64,000 nucleotides of DNA, taken from positions 186,001 through 250,000 of the forward strand of contig NZ_KQ954251.1 in NCBI RefSeq assembly GCF_001519065.1. Reading direction: 5' to 3'. Shown here one piece after another: positions 8,154 to 16,374 of this stretch (position 1 is the first letter of the stretch; the number at the start of each line of letters is the position of its first letter). Under the pieces are notes generated by a model. The model made no database searches and was not told the DNA's origin. It was given only the letters and a program-made list of their open reading frames with translations. This DNA comes from Novosphingobium sp. FSW06-99 (GTDB lineage Bacteria; Pseudomonadota; Alphaproteobacteria; Sphingomonadales; Sphingomonadaceae). A program made the position numbers and the translations under genes.

Positions 8154-9416
8154 ATGGGCGCGGGACGCTACAATGCCCTGGCGCTGTTGCGCGGGGCGAT
8201 CACCGGGCATCGCCACTGGGGCCGTGCCTGGCGCGCGGCGGAACCGCGCGGGCCCTATGATGTAATCATCATCGGCGGCGGCGGGCACGGGCTGTCGACG
8301 GCCTATTATCTGGCCAAAGTGCACGGCATCCGCCGCGTCGCGGTGGTCGAAAAAGGCTATATCGGCGGGGGCAACACCGGGCGCAACACCACCATCGTGC
8401 GCTCGAACTATCGCCAGGCACCGTTGCAGAGCCTGTTCGAATATTCGCTGAAGCTGTGGCACGGCCTGTCGGACGAACTGAACTACAACGTGATGTTCAG
8501 CCCGCGTGGCGCGCTGTTTCTGGGCCATAGCGATGCCGATATGGCGCGGCTGGCCGAACGCGGCGATGCGATGATTGCCAACGGGCTCGATGCCGATCTG
8601 ATCGGGCGCGACGAAGTGGCGCGGCTGGTGCCCTTGCTCGACATGAGCCCCGACGCGCGCTGGCCGATCGAGGGCGGGCTGATCCAGCGGCGGGGCGGCA
8701 CGGCGCGGCACGATGCGGTGGCCTGGGGCTTTGCCCGCGCCGCCGACAGTCTGGGCGTCGATATCATCGAGAATTGCGAAGTGACCGGGTTTCTGCGCGA
8801 AGGCAACCGCGTGACCGGCGTGCGCACGACGCGCGGCGATATCGCCGCCGGGCGCACCGGCATCTGCGTGGCGGGCAACAGCGGGCATGTCGCGGGCCTT
8901 GCGGGCATCAAACTGCCGATCGAAAGCCACACCTTGCAGGCGTGGGTGACCGAACCGGTCAAGCCGATGATCGACACCGTGGTGATGTCGCAGACGCTGC
9001 ACTGCTATTTCAGCCAGAGCGACAAGGGCGGCATGGTCGGCGGCGGCGATCCCGATTTCTTCCCCAGCTATGCCCAGCGCGGCGCGCCGATCCGGCTGGA
9101 GGATTCGATTGCCCAGTCGATCGCGCTGGCGCCCGCGCTGTCGCGCCTGCGCATGGTGCGCAGTTGGGCCGGGGTGACCGACATGAGCTTTGACGGATCG
9201 CCGATCATCGACGAACTGCCGCTCGACGGGCTCTATCTCAACGGCGGCTGGTGTTATGGCGGGTTCAAGGCCACGCCCGGTTCGGGCAGTGTCTATGCCC
9301 ATCTGCTGGCCACCGGGCAAAGCCATCCCTTGGCCGCACCGTTCTATCTGAACCGGTTTGCCGACGGTCGTACGATTGATGAAGTGGGCTCTGGCCCCAT
9401 GCCGCAAAGTCGCTGA
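8154..9416 (+). CDS. soxB: Sarcosine oxidase subunit beta-like protein (heterotetrameric type)
   Basis: 420 residues, the normal size for the beta subunit. The N-terminus (NALALLRGAITGHRHWGRAW) and the extended FAD motif region (YDVIIIGGGGHGLSTAYYLA, then GGGNTGRNTTIVRSNY) are near-diagnostic for heterotetrameric sarcosine oxidase. The GGTARHDAVAWGFARA segment matches the region that carries the covalent-FMN histidine in this family. The enzyme oxidatively demethylates N-methylglycine or a related N-methyl amino acid, giving the free amine, H2O2 and methylene-tetrahydrofolate or formaldehyde. The ATG lies two bases after the preceding stop, and the D, A and G subunits follow in the standard order. 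Confidence 0.9.
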   Translation: MGAGRYNALALLRGAITGHRHWGRAWRAAEPRGPYDVIIIGGGGHGLSTAYYLAKVHGIRRVAVVEKGYIGGGNTGRNTTIVRSNYRQAPLQSLFEYSLKLWHGLSDELNYNVMFSPRGALFLGHSDADMARLAERGDAMIANGLDADLIGRDEVARLVPLLDMSPDARWPIEGGLIQRRGGTARHDAVAWGFARAADSLGVDIIENCEVTGFLREGNRVTGVRTTRGDIAAGRTGICVAGNSGHVAGLAGIKLPIESHTLQAWVTEPVKPMIDTVVMSQTLHCYFSQSDKGGMVGGGDPDFFPSYAQRGAPIRLEDSIAQSIALAPALSRLRMVRSWAGVTDMSFDGSPIIDELPLDGLYLNGGWCYGGFKATPGSGSVYAHLLATGQSHPLAAPFYLNRFADGRTIDEVGSGPMPQSR

Positions 9417-9421
9417 TCCCC

Positions 9422-9661
9422 ATGCTGTTGATCCCATGCCCGCATTGCGGCCCCCGCAATCAGGAAGAATTCGCCTATGAGCGCACGCTCGACAGCGTGG
9501 TGCGGCTGAACGATGCGCCCGAACTGGCGATTGCCACGCTCTATGCGCGCGCCAACCCGCGTGGGCAGGAACACGAGATATGGAGCCACACGTGCGGCCA
9601 GTGGCTGCGCCTGACGCGCGACCGCATCAGCCACGCGATCCACAGCGTGGAGCCGCTGTGA
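9422..9661 (+). CDS. soxD: Sarcosine oxidase subunit delta-like protein
   Basis: A 79-residue zinc-binding subunit of heterotetrameric sarcosine oxidase. Cys6 and Cys9 (IPCPHCGPR) plus His56 and Cys58 (WSHTCGQW) are the likely zinc ligands; the family binds zinc with three Cys and one His. The pattern NPRGQEHEIWSH is characteristic. It sits between soxB (five-base gap) and soxA (its TGA overlaps the soxA ATG by one base), as in known soxBDAG operons. Confidence 0.9.
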   Translation: MLLIPCPHCGPRNQEEFAYERTLDSVVRLNDAPELAIATLYARANPRGQEHEIWSHTCGQWLRLTRDRISHAIHSVEPL

Positions 9662-12507
9662 TGCGCGATGCTGCAGGATCGATACCCTTCACCTTCGACG
9701 GCAAGGCCTATGCCGGGCAACCCGGCGACACCCTTGCCGCCGCGCTGATCGCCAATGGCGTCAGGCTGGTCGCGCGCAGTTTCAAGCTGCACCGGCCGCG
9801 CGGGATCATGGGCGCGGGCGTCGAGGAACCGTCGGCGCTGGTGACCGTGGGCGAAGGCGCGCGGGCAGAGCCCAATGCGCGCGCGACCGATGTGTTCCTC
9901 TATCCCGGCCTCGTCGCGCGCAGCCAGAACGCCTGGCCCTCGCTGGCGTTTGACGTGGGCGCGGTCAATTCGCTGGCCGCCGCGCTGATCCCCGCCGGGT
10001 TCTATTACAAGACTTTCTTCGGCCCGCCGTCGCGCTGGATGCTCTATGAACGGTTCATCCGTCGCGCCGCCGGGCTGGGCAAGCCACCACAGGCGCCCGA
10101 TCCCGATCACTATGGCCATCGCAGCGCATTTTGCGATGTGCTGGTGGTCGGCGCGGGCCCGGCCGGGCTGGCCGCTGCGCTGACGGCGGTCGATGCGGGC
10201 AAGCGGGTGATCCTGATCGAACAGGATGCCGCGCCGGGCGGCAGCCTGTTGCGCGAACGGGTGACAATCGATGGCGAACCGGGCGTGGTATGGGCCGCAA
10301 ACGTGGCCGATCGCATTCGCGCGGGCGGTGGCCGGGTGCTGCTGCGCACCACGGTCAGCGGCTATTGGGACGACAATTTCCTGACAGCGGTCGAACGCCG
10401 GGTCGAACCGGGTCAGCCTGCCGAGGGCGATGCGCAAGTGTTGTGGCGCGTGCGTGCGGGCGAAGTCGTGCTGGCGACGGGCACGATCGAGCGTCCGCTG
10501 GTATTTGCCAACAACGATCTGCCCGGCGTCATGATGGCCGGCGCCGCCCGTGCGCTGGCGCTGCGCCATGGGGTTGCGCCGGGGCGCCGCGCGGTGATCG
10601 CCACCAGCCATGACGAAGCCTATCGCACGGCCTTTGCGCTCGCTGATCTGGGGGTGGAGATCGTCGCCATTCTCGACAGCCGGACGCAGGCCAGCGGCCC
10701 CCTGGTCGAGGCGGCACGGGCGCGGTTTGTCGTGCATGCCGGCGCGCGCCCGTTGCGCGCGATCCGCCGGGGCATTGGGCTGGCCGGGGTTGATGCGCTG
10801 ATCGATGGGGCCAAGCGTCGCCTGCTGGCCGACTGTCTGGCCATGTCGGGGGGCGCCAGTCCGGTGCTGCATCTTCATCGCCAGGCCGGCGGCGCGCTTG
10901 AATATGACGCCGCACGCGGCGGGTTTCTGCCCGGTGCGGGGCGCCAACGCCATGTCAGCATCGGCGCGGCGGCAGGCGAACACGACCTGTCGGCGATCCT
11001 GACGCTGGCACGCGTGGTCGATCCCCTGGGGCCGGGATCGCCGCCCGCGCCGGGGCCGCTGTGGCATGACGAGGCGCCGGGCAAGGCCTTTGTCGATTTC
11101 CAGAACGATGTGACCACGCTCGATCTCGCGCTGGCGCAGCGCGAGGGCTATGTCTCGGTCGAACACACCAAGCGCTATACCACGCTGGGCATGGGCACCG
11201 ATCAGGGCAAGACCGGGGCGATGGTCGCGCTGGCCCAGATTGCCGATCTGCGCGGGGTTCCGCTGCCCGATGCCGGGCTGACGACGTTTCGCCCGCCTTA
11301 TACCCCGGTGACGATGGGCGCTTTTGCCGGGCCGATGAAGGGCGATCACGCCGCGCCGATCCGGCGCCTGCCCCTGGCGGCGGCGCACGATGCGCTGGGC
11401 GCCTTGTGGGTTCCGGCGGGGGCGTGGATGCGTCCGCGCGCCTATCTTGCGCCGGACGAAACGGTCGCGCAGGCCAGCTTGCGCGAGGCGCGCATGGTGC
11501 GCGCCAGCGTGGGCGTGGTCGATGTGTCGAGCCTGGCCAAGTTCGAGATTGCCGGGCCCGATGCGGTCGATCTGGTGGCCGCCGTCTGCGCGACGCCGGT
11601 GGCCAAACTGGCGATCGGGCGTGGGCGCTATACCGTCATGCTGCGCGAAGATGGCATGGTGATGGATGACGGCACGCTGTGGCGATTGGCCGAAGACCGC
11701 TGGCTGATCACCAGTTCGACCGGCGGTGCGGCACGCATGGCGCGGCACCTGACATATGTTGCCGATGTGCTGCTGGGCCACCCGCGTGCGGCGGTGGTCG
11801 ATGTGGGCGAACACTGGGCCGGGCTGGCCCTGGCCGGGCCGCAGGCAGCGGCGGTGCTGTCGGGGCTGACCGGCGCGGAGGCCCCGGCGCACATGGGGCT
11901 GGGCGACGCGGTGATTGCCGGGGTGCCGGTGCGGGTGCTGGCCGCCAGCTATAGCGGCGAGCGCGCGTTCGAAGTGCATGTGCCGGGTCATCTGGCGCGC
12001 GCCGTGTTCGATGCGCTGGTGGGCGCGGCGCGGGGGCTTGGCGGCGGGGTCTATGGCCTGGATGCGATGGACCATCTGCGCGTTGAAAAGGGCCACGTGG
12101 TGATCGGCGCCGAAGCCGACGGGCGTGTAACGCCCGCCGATCTCGGGCTGGGCGGTGTGTTGCGCAAGACGGGCGGCTATGTCGGGTGGCAGGCGCTGCA
12201 ACGTCCCGCGCTGGTCGGACCGGTCGGGCGCCGCCATCTGGTCGGGCTGACCTCGGTTGATCACACCCCGATTGCCGAAGGCGCGATGCTGGTCATGCGC
12301 GAGGGCGAGCCGCCGCTGGGCCATGTAACCACCGCGGCCCCGCGCGTGGCGCAGGACGGCGCGATTGCGCTGGGCCTGTTGACCGATGGCGCAACGCGCC
12401 ATGGTCAGATCATGCTCGCCTGGTCTCCCACCCGGCGCAGCACGGTGCCGGTGCGGGTGGGTCCACCGCTGTTCTACGATGCACAAGGGGCGCGCTATCG
12501 TGACTGA
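9661..12507 (+). CDS. soxA: Sarcosine oxidase subunit alpha-like protein
   Basis: 948 residues, the normal length for the alpha subunit. Domains in order: an N-terminal ferredoxin-like fold without cysteines (PFTFDGKAYAGQPGDTLAAA), as expected for this subunit; a dinucleotide-binding domain with DVLVVGAGPAGLAAALTAV near residue 160; and a C-terminal GcvT-like folate-binding half from about residue 560 (PVTMGAFAGPMK, then ASVGVVDVSSLAKFEI and YSGERAFEVHV). The folate half passes the methyl-derived carbon to tetrahydrofolate. Unlike many soxBDAG operons, no glyA, folD or purU follows. A very long open frame on the opposite strand over this gene is a composition artefact. Confidence 0.9.
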   Translation: MRDAAGSIPFTFDGKAYAGQPGDTLAAALIANGVRLVARSFKLHRPRGIMGAGVEEPSALVTVGEGARAEPNARATDVFLYPGLVARSQNAWPSLAFDVGAVNSLAAALIPAGFYYKTFFGPPSRWMLYERFIRRAAGLGKPPQAPDPDHYGHRSAFCDVLVVGAGPAGLAAALTAVDAGKRVILIEQDAAPGGSLLRERVTIDGEPGVVWAANVADRIRAGGGRVLLRTTVSGYWDDNFLTAVERRVEPGQPAEGDAQVLWRVRAGEVVLATGTIERPLVFANNDLPGVMMAGAARALALRHGVAPGRRAVIATSHDEAYRTAFALADLGVEIVAILDSRTQASGPLVEAARARFVVHAGARPLRAIRRGIGLAGVDALIDGAKRRLLADCLAMSGGASPVLHLHRQAGGALEYDAARGGFLPGAGRQRHVSIGAAAGEHDLSAILTLARVVDPLGPGSPPAPGPLWHDEAPGKAFVDFQNDVTTLDLALAQREGYVSVEHTKRYTTLGMGTDQGKTGAMVALAQIADLRGVPLPDAGLTTFRPPYTPVTMGAFAGPMKGDHAAPIRRLPLAAAHDALGALWVPAGAWMRPRAYLAPDETVAQASLREARMVRASVGVVDVSSLAKFEIAGPDAVDLVAAVCATPVAKLAIGRGRYTVMLREDGMVMDDGTLWRLAEDRWLITSSTGGAARMARHLTYVADVLLGHPRAAVVDVGEHWAGLALAGPQAAAVLSGLTGAEAPAHMGLGDAVIAGVPVRVLAASYSGERAFEVHVPGHLARAVFDALVGAARGLGGGVYGLDAMDHLRVEKGHVVIGAEADGRVTPADLGLGGVLRKTGGYVGWQALQRPALVGPVGRRHLVGLTSVDHTPIAEGAMLVMREGEPPLGHVTTAAPRVAQDGAIALGLLTDGATRHGQIMLAWSPTRRSTVPVRVGPPLFYDAQGARYRD

Positions 12508-12976
12508 AATGACTGTCGGCCCGGTGGGGGAACTGCTCGCGCTCGATCTGTGGAATGCCGATGATGCCGCCACTGTGGCCAGCGCACTGGGTGTGGCACT
12601 GCCTGGACCAGGGCAGGCCGAAGGCGCGGTGCTGCGTATCGGACCGCGCCGCTGGTGGCTGGTTGGCACGAATTTTGACCGGGCTGGCCTTGCTGCGGCG
12701 TTGAATGGGACCGGTGTGGTCAGCGCGGTTGCAGGCGGGTGGGTGCATGTGCAATTGTCGGGCGTGGGGTGGCGCGATCTGATCATGCAAAGCGGTCTGA
12801 TCGATGCCGAAGATGCGGGGTTTGGTCCGGGTACGGTTGCGGTGACACCATTGAGCCATGCGCGCTGTGTGGTGCATGTGCGCGCGGCAACGCAGTGCGA
12901 CGTGTTTGTGCCCGCCAGCTATGCCGACCATTGTCTCTCGGCCTGGCGCGCGATGGGTGCGAAAGCGGTGGCGTGA
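12500..12976 (+). CDS. soxG: Sarcosine oxidase subunit gamma-like protein
   Basis: 158 residues from the GTG at 12500, which overlaps soxA by eight bases and has AAGGGG nine bases upstream; an ATG at 12509 is the alternative. The protein has the weakly conserved gamma-subunit pattern: LRIGPRRWWLVG near the start and WVHVQLSGVGWRDLIMQSG in the middle, followed by a CVVHVRAATQCDVFVPASYA beta-rich end. The family assignment rests mainly on position as the fourth sox gene plus these motifs. Confidence 0.8.
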   Translation: MTEMTVGPVGELLALDLWNADDAATVASALGVALPGPGQAEGAVLRIGPRRWWLVGTNFDRAGLAAALNGTGVVSAVAGGWVHVQLSGVGWRDLIMQSGLIDAEDAGFGPGTVAVTPLSHARCVVHVRAATQCDVFVPASYADHCLSAWRAMGAKAVA

Positions 12977-13052
12977 TGGTAGGCTGACCGGCAAAGCGTT
13001 TGGTACAAAAAGATCCGGCTGGGTAACGCCGGGCTTTCGGGGAAAATCAGGA

Positions 13053-14411
13053 ATGGCGCACGACAAGGGTCCCGCGGCATCGGGTGGTTGGTTTGCCGGG
13101 TCGGGGATCGGGGAAATGACCGCGCGCCAATGGTATGTGCTGCTGGTGCTGTCGCTGGTCTATGCGATCAACATCGCCGACCGCTATGTCATCAGCACGG
13201 TGATGGAATCGATCAAGCAGGATCTGCACCTGACCGACAGCGCGGTGGCCTTGCTGACCGGAACGTCGCTGGCGCTGTTCTATGTCAGCGCCGGCATCCC
13301 CATTTCGGCGCTGGCCGATCGCTACAATCGTCGCAACATTCTGTCCGCCGCGCTGGTGATCTGGTCAGCGCTGACGGTGTTCACCGGCCTGTCGCGTTCG
13401 TTCACCCAGATGATCTTTGCGCGGATCGGCGTGGGCGTTGGCGAAAGCGGCGGGACTCCGCCGTCGACATCGATGCTGGCCGACTGGTTTCGGCCGCATC
13501 AGCGCACGTTTGCGTTGACCGGGTGGGCGCTGGGCGCCTCGCTGGGCGCGTGGATCGGTGCCGACGTGGCAGGGCGGGTGGCCGATGCCTATGGCTGGCG
13601 CGCGGCGTTCTATGCGATGGGCGTGCCGGGGCTGGTGATGGGCATCCTGATCTTCACGACCATCCGCGAGCCTGTGCGCGGCGCCATGGACGGCATCGAT
13701 GCCGAGGCGGCGCGCGCCGCGATTGCCAAGGCGCGGGTCAAAGTGCCGGTGTTCAAGGCGCTGAAAACGATCATATCACAGCGCGCGACGATCCACCTGA
13801 TGATGGGCGGCGCGGTGGTCGCGCTGTGGGGCTGGGGCCTGATGTGGTGGACCCCGACGTATCTGCAACGCGCCTATCACATGAGCGCGGGCGAAGCGGG
13901 GCAGATTCTCGGGCCAATGCACCTGATCGCGGGCAGCGCGGCGACGATCGGCACCGGCCTGCTGATGGCCACGCGCTGGATGGCTGATCCCAAACGCGTG
14001 TTGTGGCTGATGGCGCTGGTTGTCGCGGGCGTTACCGTGCCGTCGTTTTTCATCTTCTACACGCACGATCTGGCGGTGGCCAAAGCCTGCCTGTGGATTC
14101 TCGTGCCGGCGATGTATTTCTATATCGGGCCGTCCTATGGCCTGCTCAACAATGTCGTGCCACCGCAATTGCGTGCGATGACGGCGGCGGTGACGCTGCT
14201 GATGGCGAACATCGCCAATCTGGTGATCGCGCCGCAGTTTGTCGGGCTGGTATCGGACTATGTGGCCGGGCCACACGGGGCGGACGCGCAATCGCTGCGG
14301 TTTGCGCTGTTGCTGCTGGCGCCGACCGGATTCTGGGCGGCATACCATTTCTGGGCGGCAACCAAGAAGATTGATGAGGAAGTCGCGCGGGTGCGCACCG
14401 CGCAGTTCTGA
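13053..14411 (+). CDS. Major facilitator superfamily transporter
   Basis: 452 residues with about 12 hydrophobic segments. The MFS signature between the second and third segments is seen at ISALADRYNRRNILSAALV, and FARIGVGVGESGGTPPSTSM follows, resembling the spinster/anion-cation-symporter branch. It begins 76 bases after soxG and is probably the last gene of the oxidase operon, so it is a good candidate for uptake of the operon's substrate. An ATG at 13053 fits the first conserved region; upstream extension to 12858 overlaps soxG in another frame and is unlikely. Confidence 0.85.
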   Translation: MAHDKGPAASGGWFAGSGIGEMTARQWYVLLVLSLVYAINIADRYVISTVMESIKQDLHLTDSAVALLTGTSLALFYVSAGIPISALADRYNRRNILSAALVIWSALTVFTGLSRSFTQMIFARIGVGVGESGGTPPSTSMLADWFRPHQRTFALTGWALGASLGAWIGADVAGRVADAYGWRAAFYAMGVPGLVMGILIFTTIREPVRGAMDGIDAEAARAAIAKARVKVPVFKALKTIISQRATIHLMMGGAVVALWGWGLMWWTPTYLQRAYHMSAGEAGQILGPMHLIAGSAATIGTGLLMATRWMADPKRVLWLMALVVAGVTVPSFFIFYTHDLAVAKACLWILVPAMYFYIGPSYGLLNNVVPPQLRAMTAAVTLLMANIANLVIAPQFVGLVSDYVAGPHGADAQSLRFALLLLAPTGFWAAYHFWAATKKIDEEVARVRTAQF

Positions 14412-14420
14412 CAGGCAGAA

Positions 14421-14825
14421 TCAGACCGGTCGGCGCGGCTTGGCCGCCGGTGGCGTGTGGACGCGGTGGAGCGAGCTGACCTGCCATTCGCCGGCGTCTT
14501 TCATCCGCGCGATTTCGGTGCGGATTGCCGTGGCAAGCTGATCGGTATCGACCGAACCGCCCAGTTCGACGCCAAAATCGTGTTCGCGCACCCAGCGGAC
14601 AACGCCATCGAGATCGGGTGAGCCGGGCAACGTCACCACCACCGCATCGCCGCGCGCCGGTGGCCTGCTCTTGGTGGTCATGCCCAGTCCGCGATCGGAC
14701 AAATTGCGCACCAGCGCCGCGATGACTGTTCCGCTTGGCAGGCGCAAAGTGCCACGCACCAGCCGTGCCCGGCGTTCTTCACGCAGCGCTGCCCCGGAAA
14801 GTTGCTCCCGGTCCATGAACGACAT
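14421..14825 (-). CDS. PilZ-domain protein
   Basis: About 134 residues with a single PilZ domain, the usual cyclic-di-GMP receptor fold. The N-terminal Arg cluster REERRARLVRG and the NLSDRGLGM motif (the [N/D]xSxxG signature) are both present, followed by the beta-barrel segment VVVTLPGSPDLDGVVRWV. The C-terminal tail (AKPRRPV) is basic. The start at 14825 is preferred, with GGGA about ten bases upstream; an ATG at 14846 is possible. It ends ten bases from the end of the MFS gene on the other strand. Confidence 0.8.
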   Translation of the reverse strand: MSFMDREQLSGAALREERRARLVRGTLRLPSGTVIAALVRNLSDRGLGMTTKSRPPARGDAVVVTLPGSPDLDGVVRWVREHDFGVELGGSVDTDQLATAIRTEIARMKDAGEWQVSSLHRVHTPPAAKPRRPV

Positions 14826-14903
14826 TGCAGGTTTTCCCGTGACCATTGCGCCCGTGGCCGGCCCCGCCTGGCCGTCACCTGGTCTTCACGGGGATTCTAT
14901 GGT

Positions 14904-14932
14904 CCGTCGGTAAACACTCCGTTTACCGACGG
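14904..14932. terminator. Perfect 12-bp hairpin between the small unknown gene and the PilZ gene
   Basis: CCGTCGGTAAAC and its exact reverse complement flank a five-base loop (ACTCC). Read on the plus strand it is followed by GCAATTTTT, giving a standard intrinsic-terminator shape; on the minus strand, in the direction of the neighbouring genes, no T-run follows. It may end minus-strand transcription from the unknown gene weakly, or stop antisense transcription. Confidence 0.5.
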
Positions 14933-14944
14933 GCAATTTTTCGA

Positions 14945-15283
14945 TCAGCCGGCGATCAGGGTCAGCGCCGCGATCTGCGCCTGGGAATAGCCCTGCCGCT
15001 TCAGCGCCTGGGCCAGATCATCAACCGCCGGGCCGTGGCGCGCGCTTTCGCACAGGAAATCGCGCAAGGGTTCGTGTTCGGGAGCAACTGCGTGCGCTGG
15101 GCGAGGGCGCAGCACGGGCATGATCCGGCCGATGCGCGCAAGACCGCGCTGCAACGGGCCAGGATGTTCACCACCGTTGCACGAACTGCCATGCACCGCG
15201 CGCAACGCGTTTTGCACCGCGCGCCATTCGCCGGTCGAAAGCGCGGGGACGGGGGCAAGTGCGGACTGGTGCTGGGATCGCAT
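14945..15283 (-). CDS. Small hypothetical protein
   Basis: 112 residues; no family is recognised. The N-terminal half has LSTGEWRAVQNALRAV, and the C-terminus VDDLAQALKRQGYSQAQIAALTLIAG looks like a UBA-like helical pair, an ending I associate with short conserved sphingomonad proteins. Codon use is strongly GC-rich at third positions, as in neighbouring genes, which supports coding. The protein is basic with no signal peptide. The start at 15283 is uncertain. Confidence 0.5.
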   Translation of the reverse strand: MRSQHQSALAPVPALSTGEWRAVQNALRAVHGSSCNGGEHPGPLQRGLARIGRIMPVLRPRPAHAVAPEHEPLRDFLCESARHGPAVDDLAQALKRQGYSQAQIAALTLIAG

Positions 15284-15462
15284 GGGTTTGACTCGGCAAC
15301 TTTGGCTGGGACGACGGATATGTCCAATGCGCCGAATGGCACTCGGACAACATCCCTATAAGATCATGGCCATTGTTTCATTTTCCTGAATAGCTGTCGG
15401 GCCGATTGCGCGATAGGGTGTGCACCGGGGACCATCGACGCTTGGTGAAAAGGGCCGCGTGC

Positions 15463-16374
15463 ATGAACAATCCGGGGACGCCGACATTCGACCAGTTGCG
15501 GATTTTCCTGGCGATTGTCGATACCGGCAGTTTCGCAGCCGCCGGTCGAAGGCTGGGGCGCGCGGTGTCGGTGATCAGCTATGGCATTGCCAATCTGGAG
15601 GCGCAGCTCGGCCTTGTGTTGTTTGAACGCGAAGGCACGCGCAAACCGCAATTGACCGTGGCCGGGCGCGCCCTGCTGACCGAAACCCGCGCGATCGCGG
15701 CGGGGGTCGATGGTTTGCGCGCGCGGGTCAAAGGCCTGCTCGACGGGCTGGAGGCCGAAGTTGATCTGGCGGTCGATGTGATGGTGTCGTCTGAACGGCT
15801 GGGCCAGGTCCTGCGCGCCTTTGCGCACGTGTTTCCTACCGTGCAATTGCGCCTGCATGTCGAGGCGCTGGGGGCGATCACCGCGCTGGTGAGCGACGGC
15901 ACCGCCAGCATCGGCATTTCGGGGCCGCTCGCGCTCGAGGCGGAAATGCTCAATTCGGAGGCGGCCGGGTCCACGCTGATGGTGCCGGTGGCGTCGCCCG
16001 GTCACCCGCTGGGGCAGATGGCGACAATCCCGCCTGGCGCGGCGCGCGATCATATCCAACTGGTGCTGTCAGACCGTTCGCGCCTGACCGAAGGGCGCGA
16101 TTTCGCGGTGATCAGCCGCAAGACCTGGCGTTTGGCCGACCTGTCGGCCAAACACGCGCTGCTGCGCGAAGGGGTTGGCTGGGGCAATATGCCGCTGCCG
16201 ATGGTGGCGGGTGATCTGGCCTCGGGCGCGCTGGTCCGGTTGAACCTGCCCGATCACAGCGGCGGGCGTTATGGCCTGTCGGCGATCTGGCGCCGCGATT
16301 GCCCGCCCGGCCCGGCGGCGGCGTGGCTGCGCGATCAGTTTGTCGAACTGGGGAAATCCGACGACTGGCCCTGA
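15463..16374 (+). CDS. LysR-family transcriptional regulator
   Basis: 303 residues. The N-terminal helix-turn-helix is TFDQLRIFLAIVDTGSFAAA to LGRAVSVISYGIANLEAQLG, followed by a linker helix and an effector domain (VDLAVDVMVSSERLGQVL onwards). The recognition helix is AVSVISYGIANLE; the usual Gln/Ser-rich contact residues are altered. The start is the ATG at 15463. It is divergent from the small hypothetical gene, and its last 40 bases overlap the end of the convergent mesaconyl-CoA hydratase-like gene. Its target is unknown. Confidence 0.85.
   Translation: MNNPGTPTFDQLRIFLAIVDTGSFAAAGRRLGRAVSVISYGIANLEAQLGLVLFEREGTRKPQLTVAGRALLTETRAIAAGVDGLRARVKGLLDGLEAEVDLAVDVMVSSERLGQVLRAFAHVFPTVQLRLHVEALGAITALVSDGTASIGISGPLALEAEMLNSEAAGSTLMVPVASPGHPLGQMATIPPGAARDHIQLVLSDRSRLTEGRDFAVISRKTWRLADLSAKHALLREGVGWGNMPLPMVAGDLASGALVRLNLPDHSGGRYGLSAIWRRDCPPGPAAAWLRDQFVELGKSDDWP

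Noticed and set aside
9541..12786. A 1081-codon open frame on the minus strand across soxA
   Set aside because: The plus-strand frames give clear sarcosine-oxidase subunits; the opposite frame is a Gln/Arg/His-rich composition artefact without motifs.
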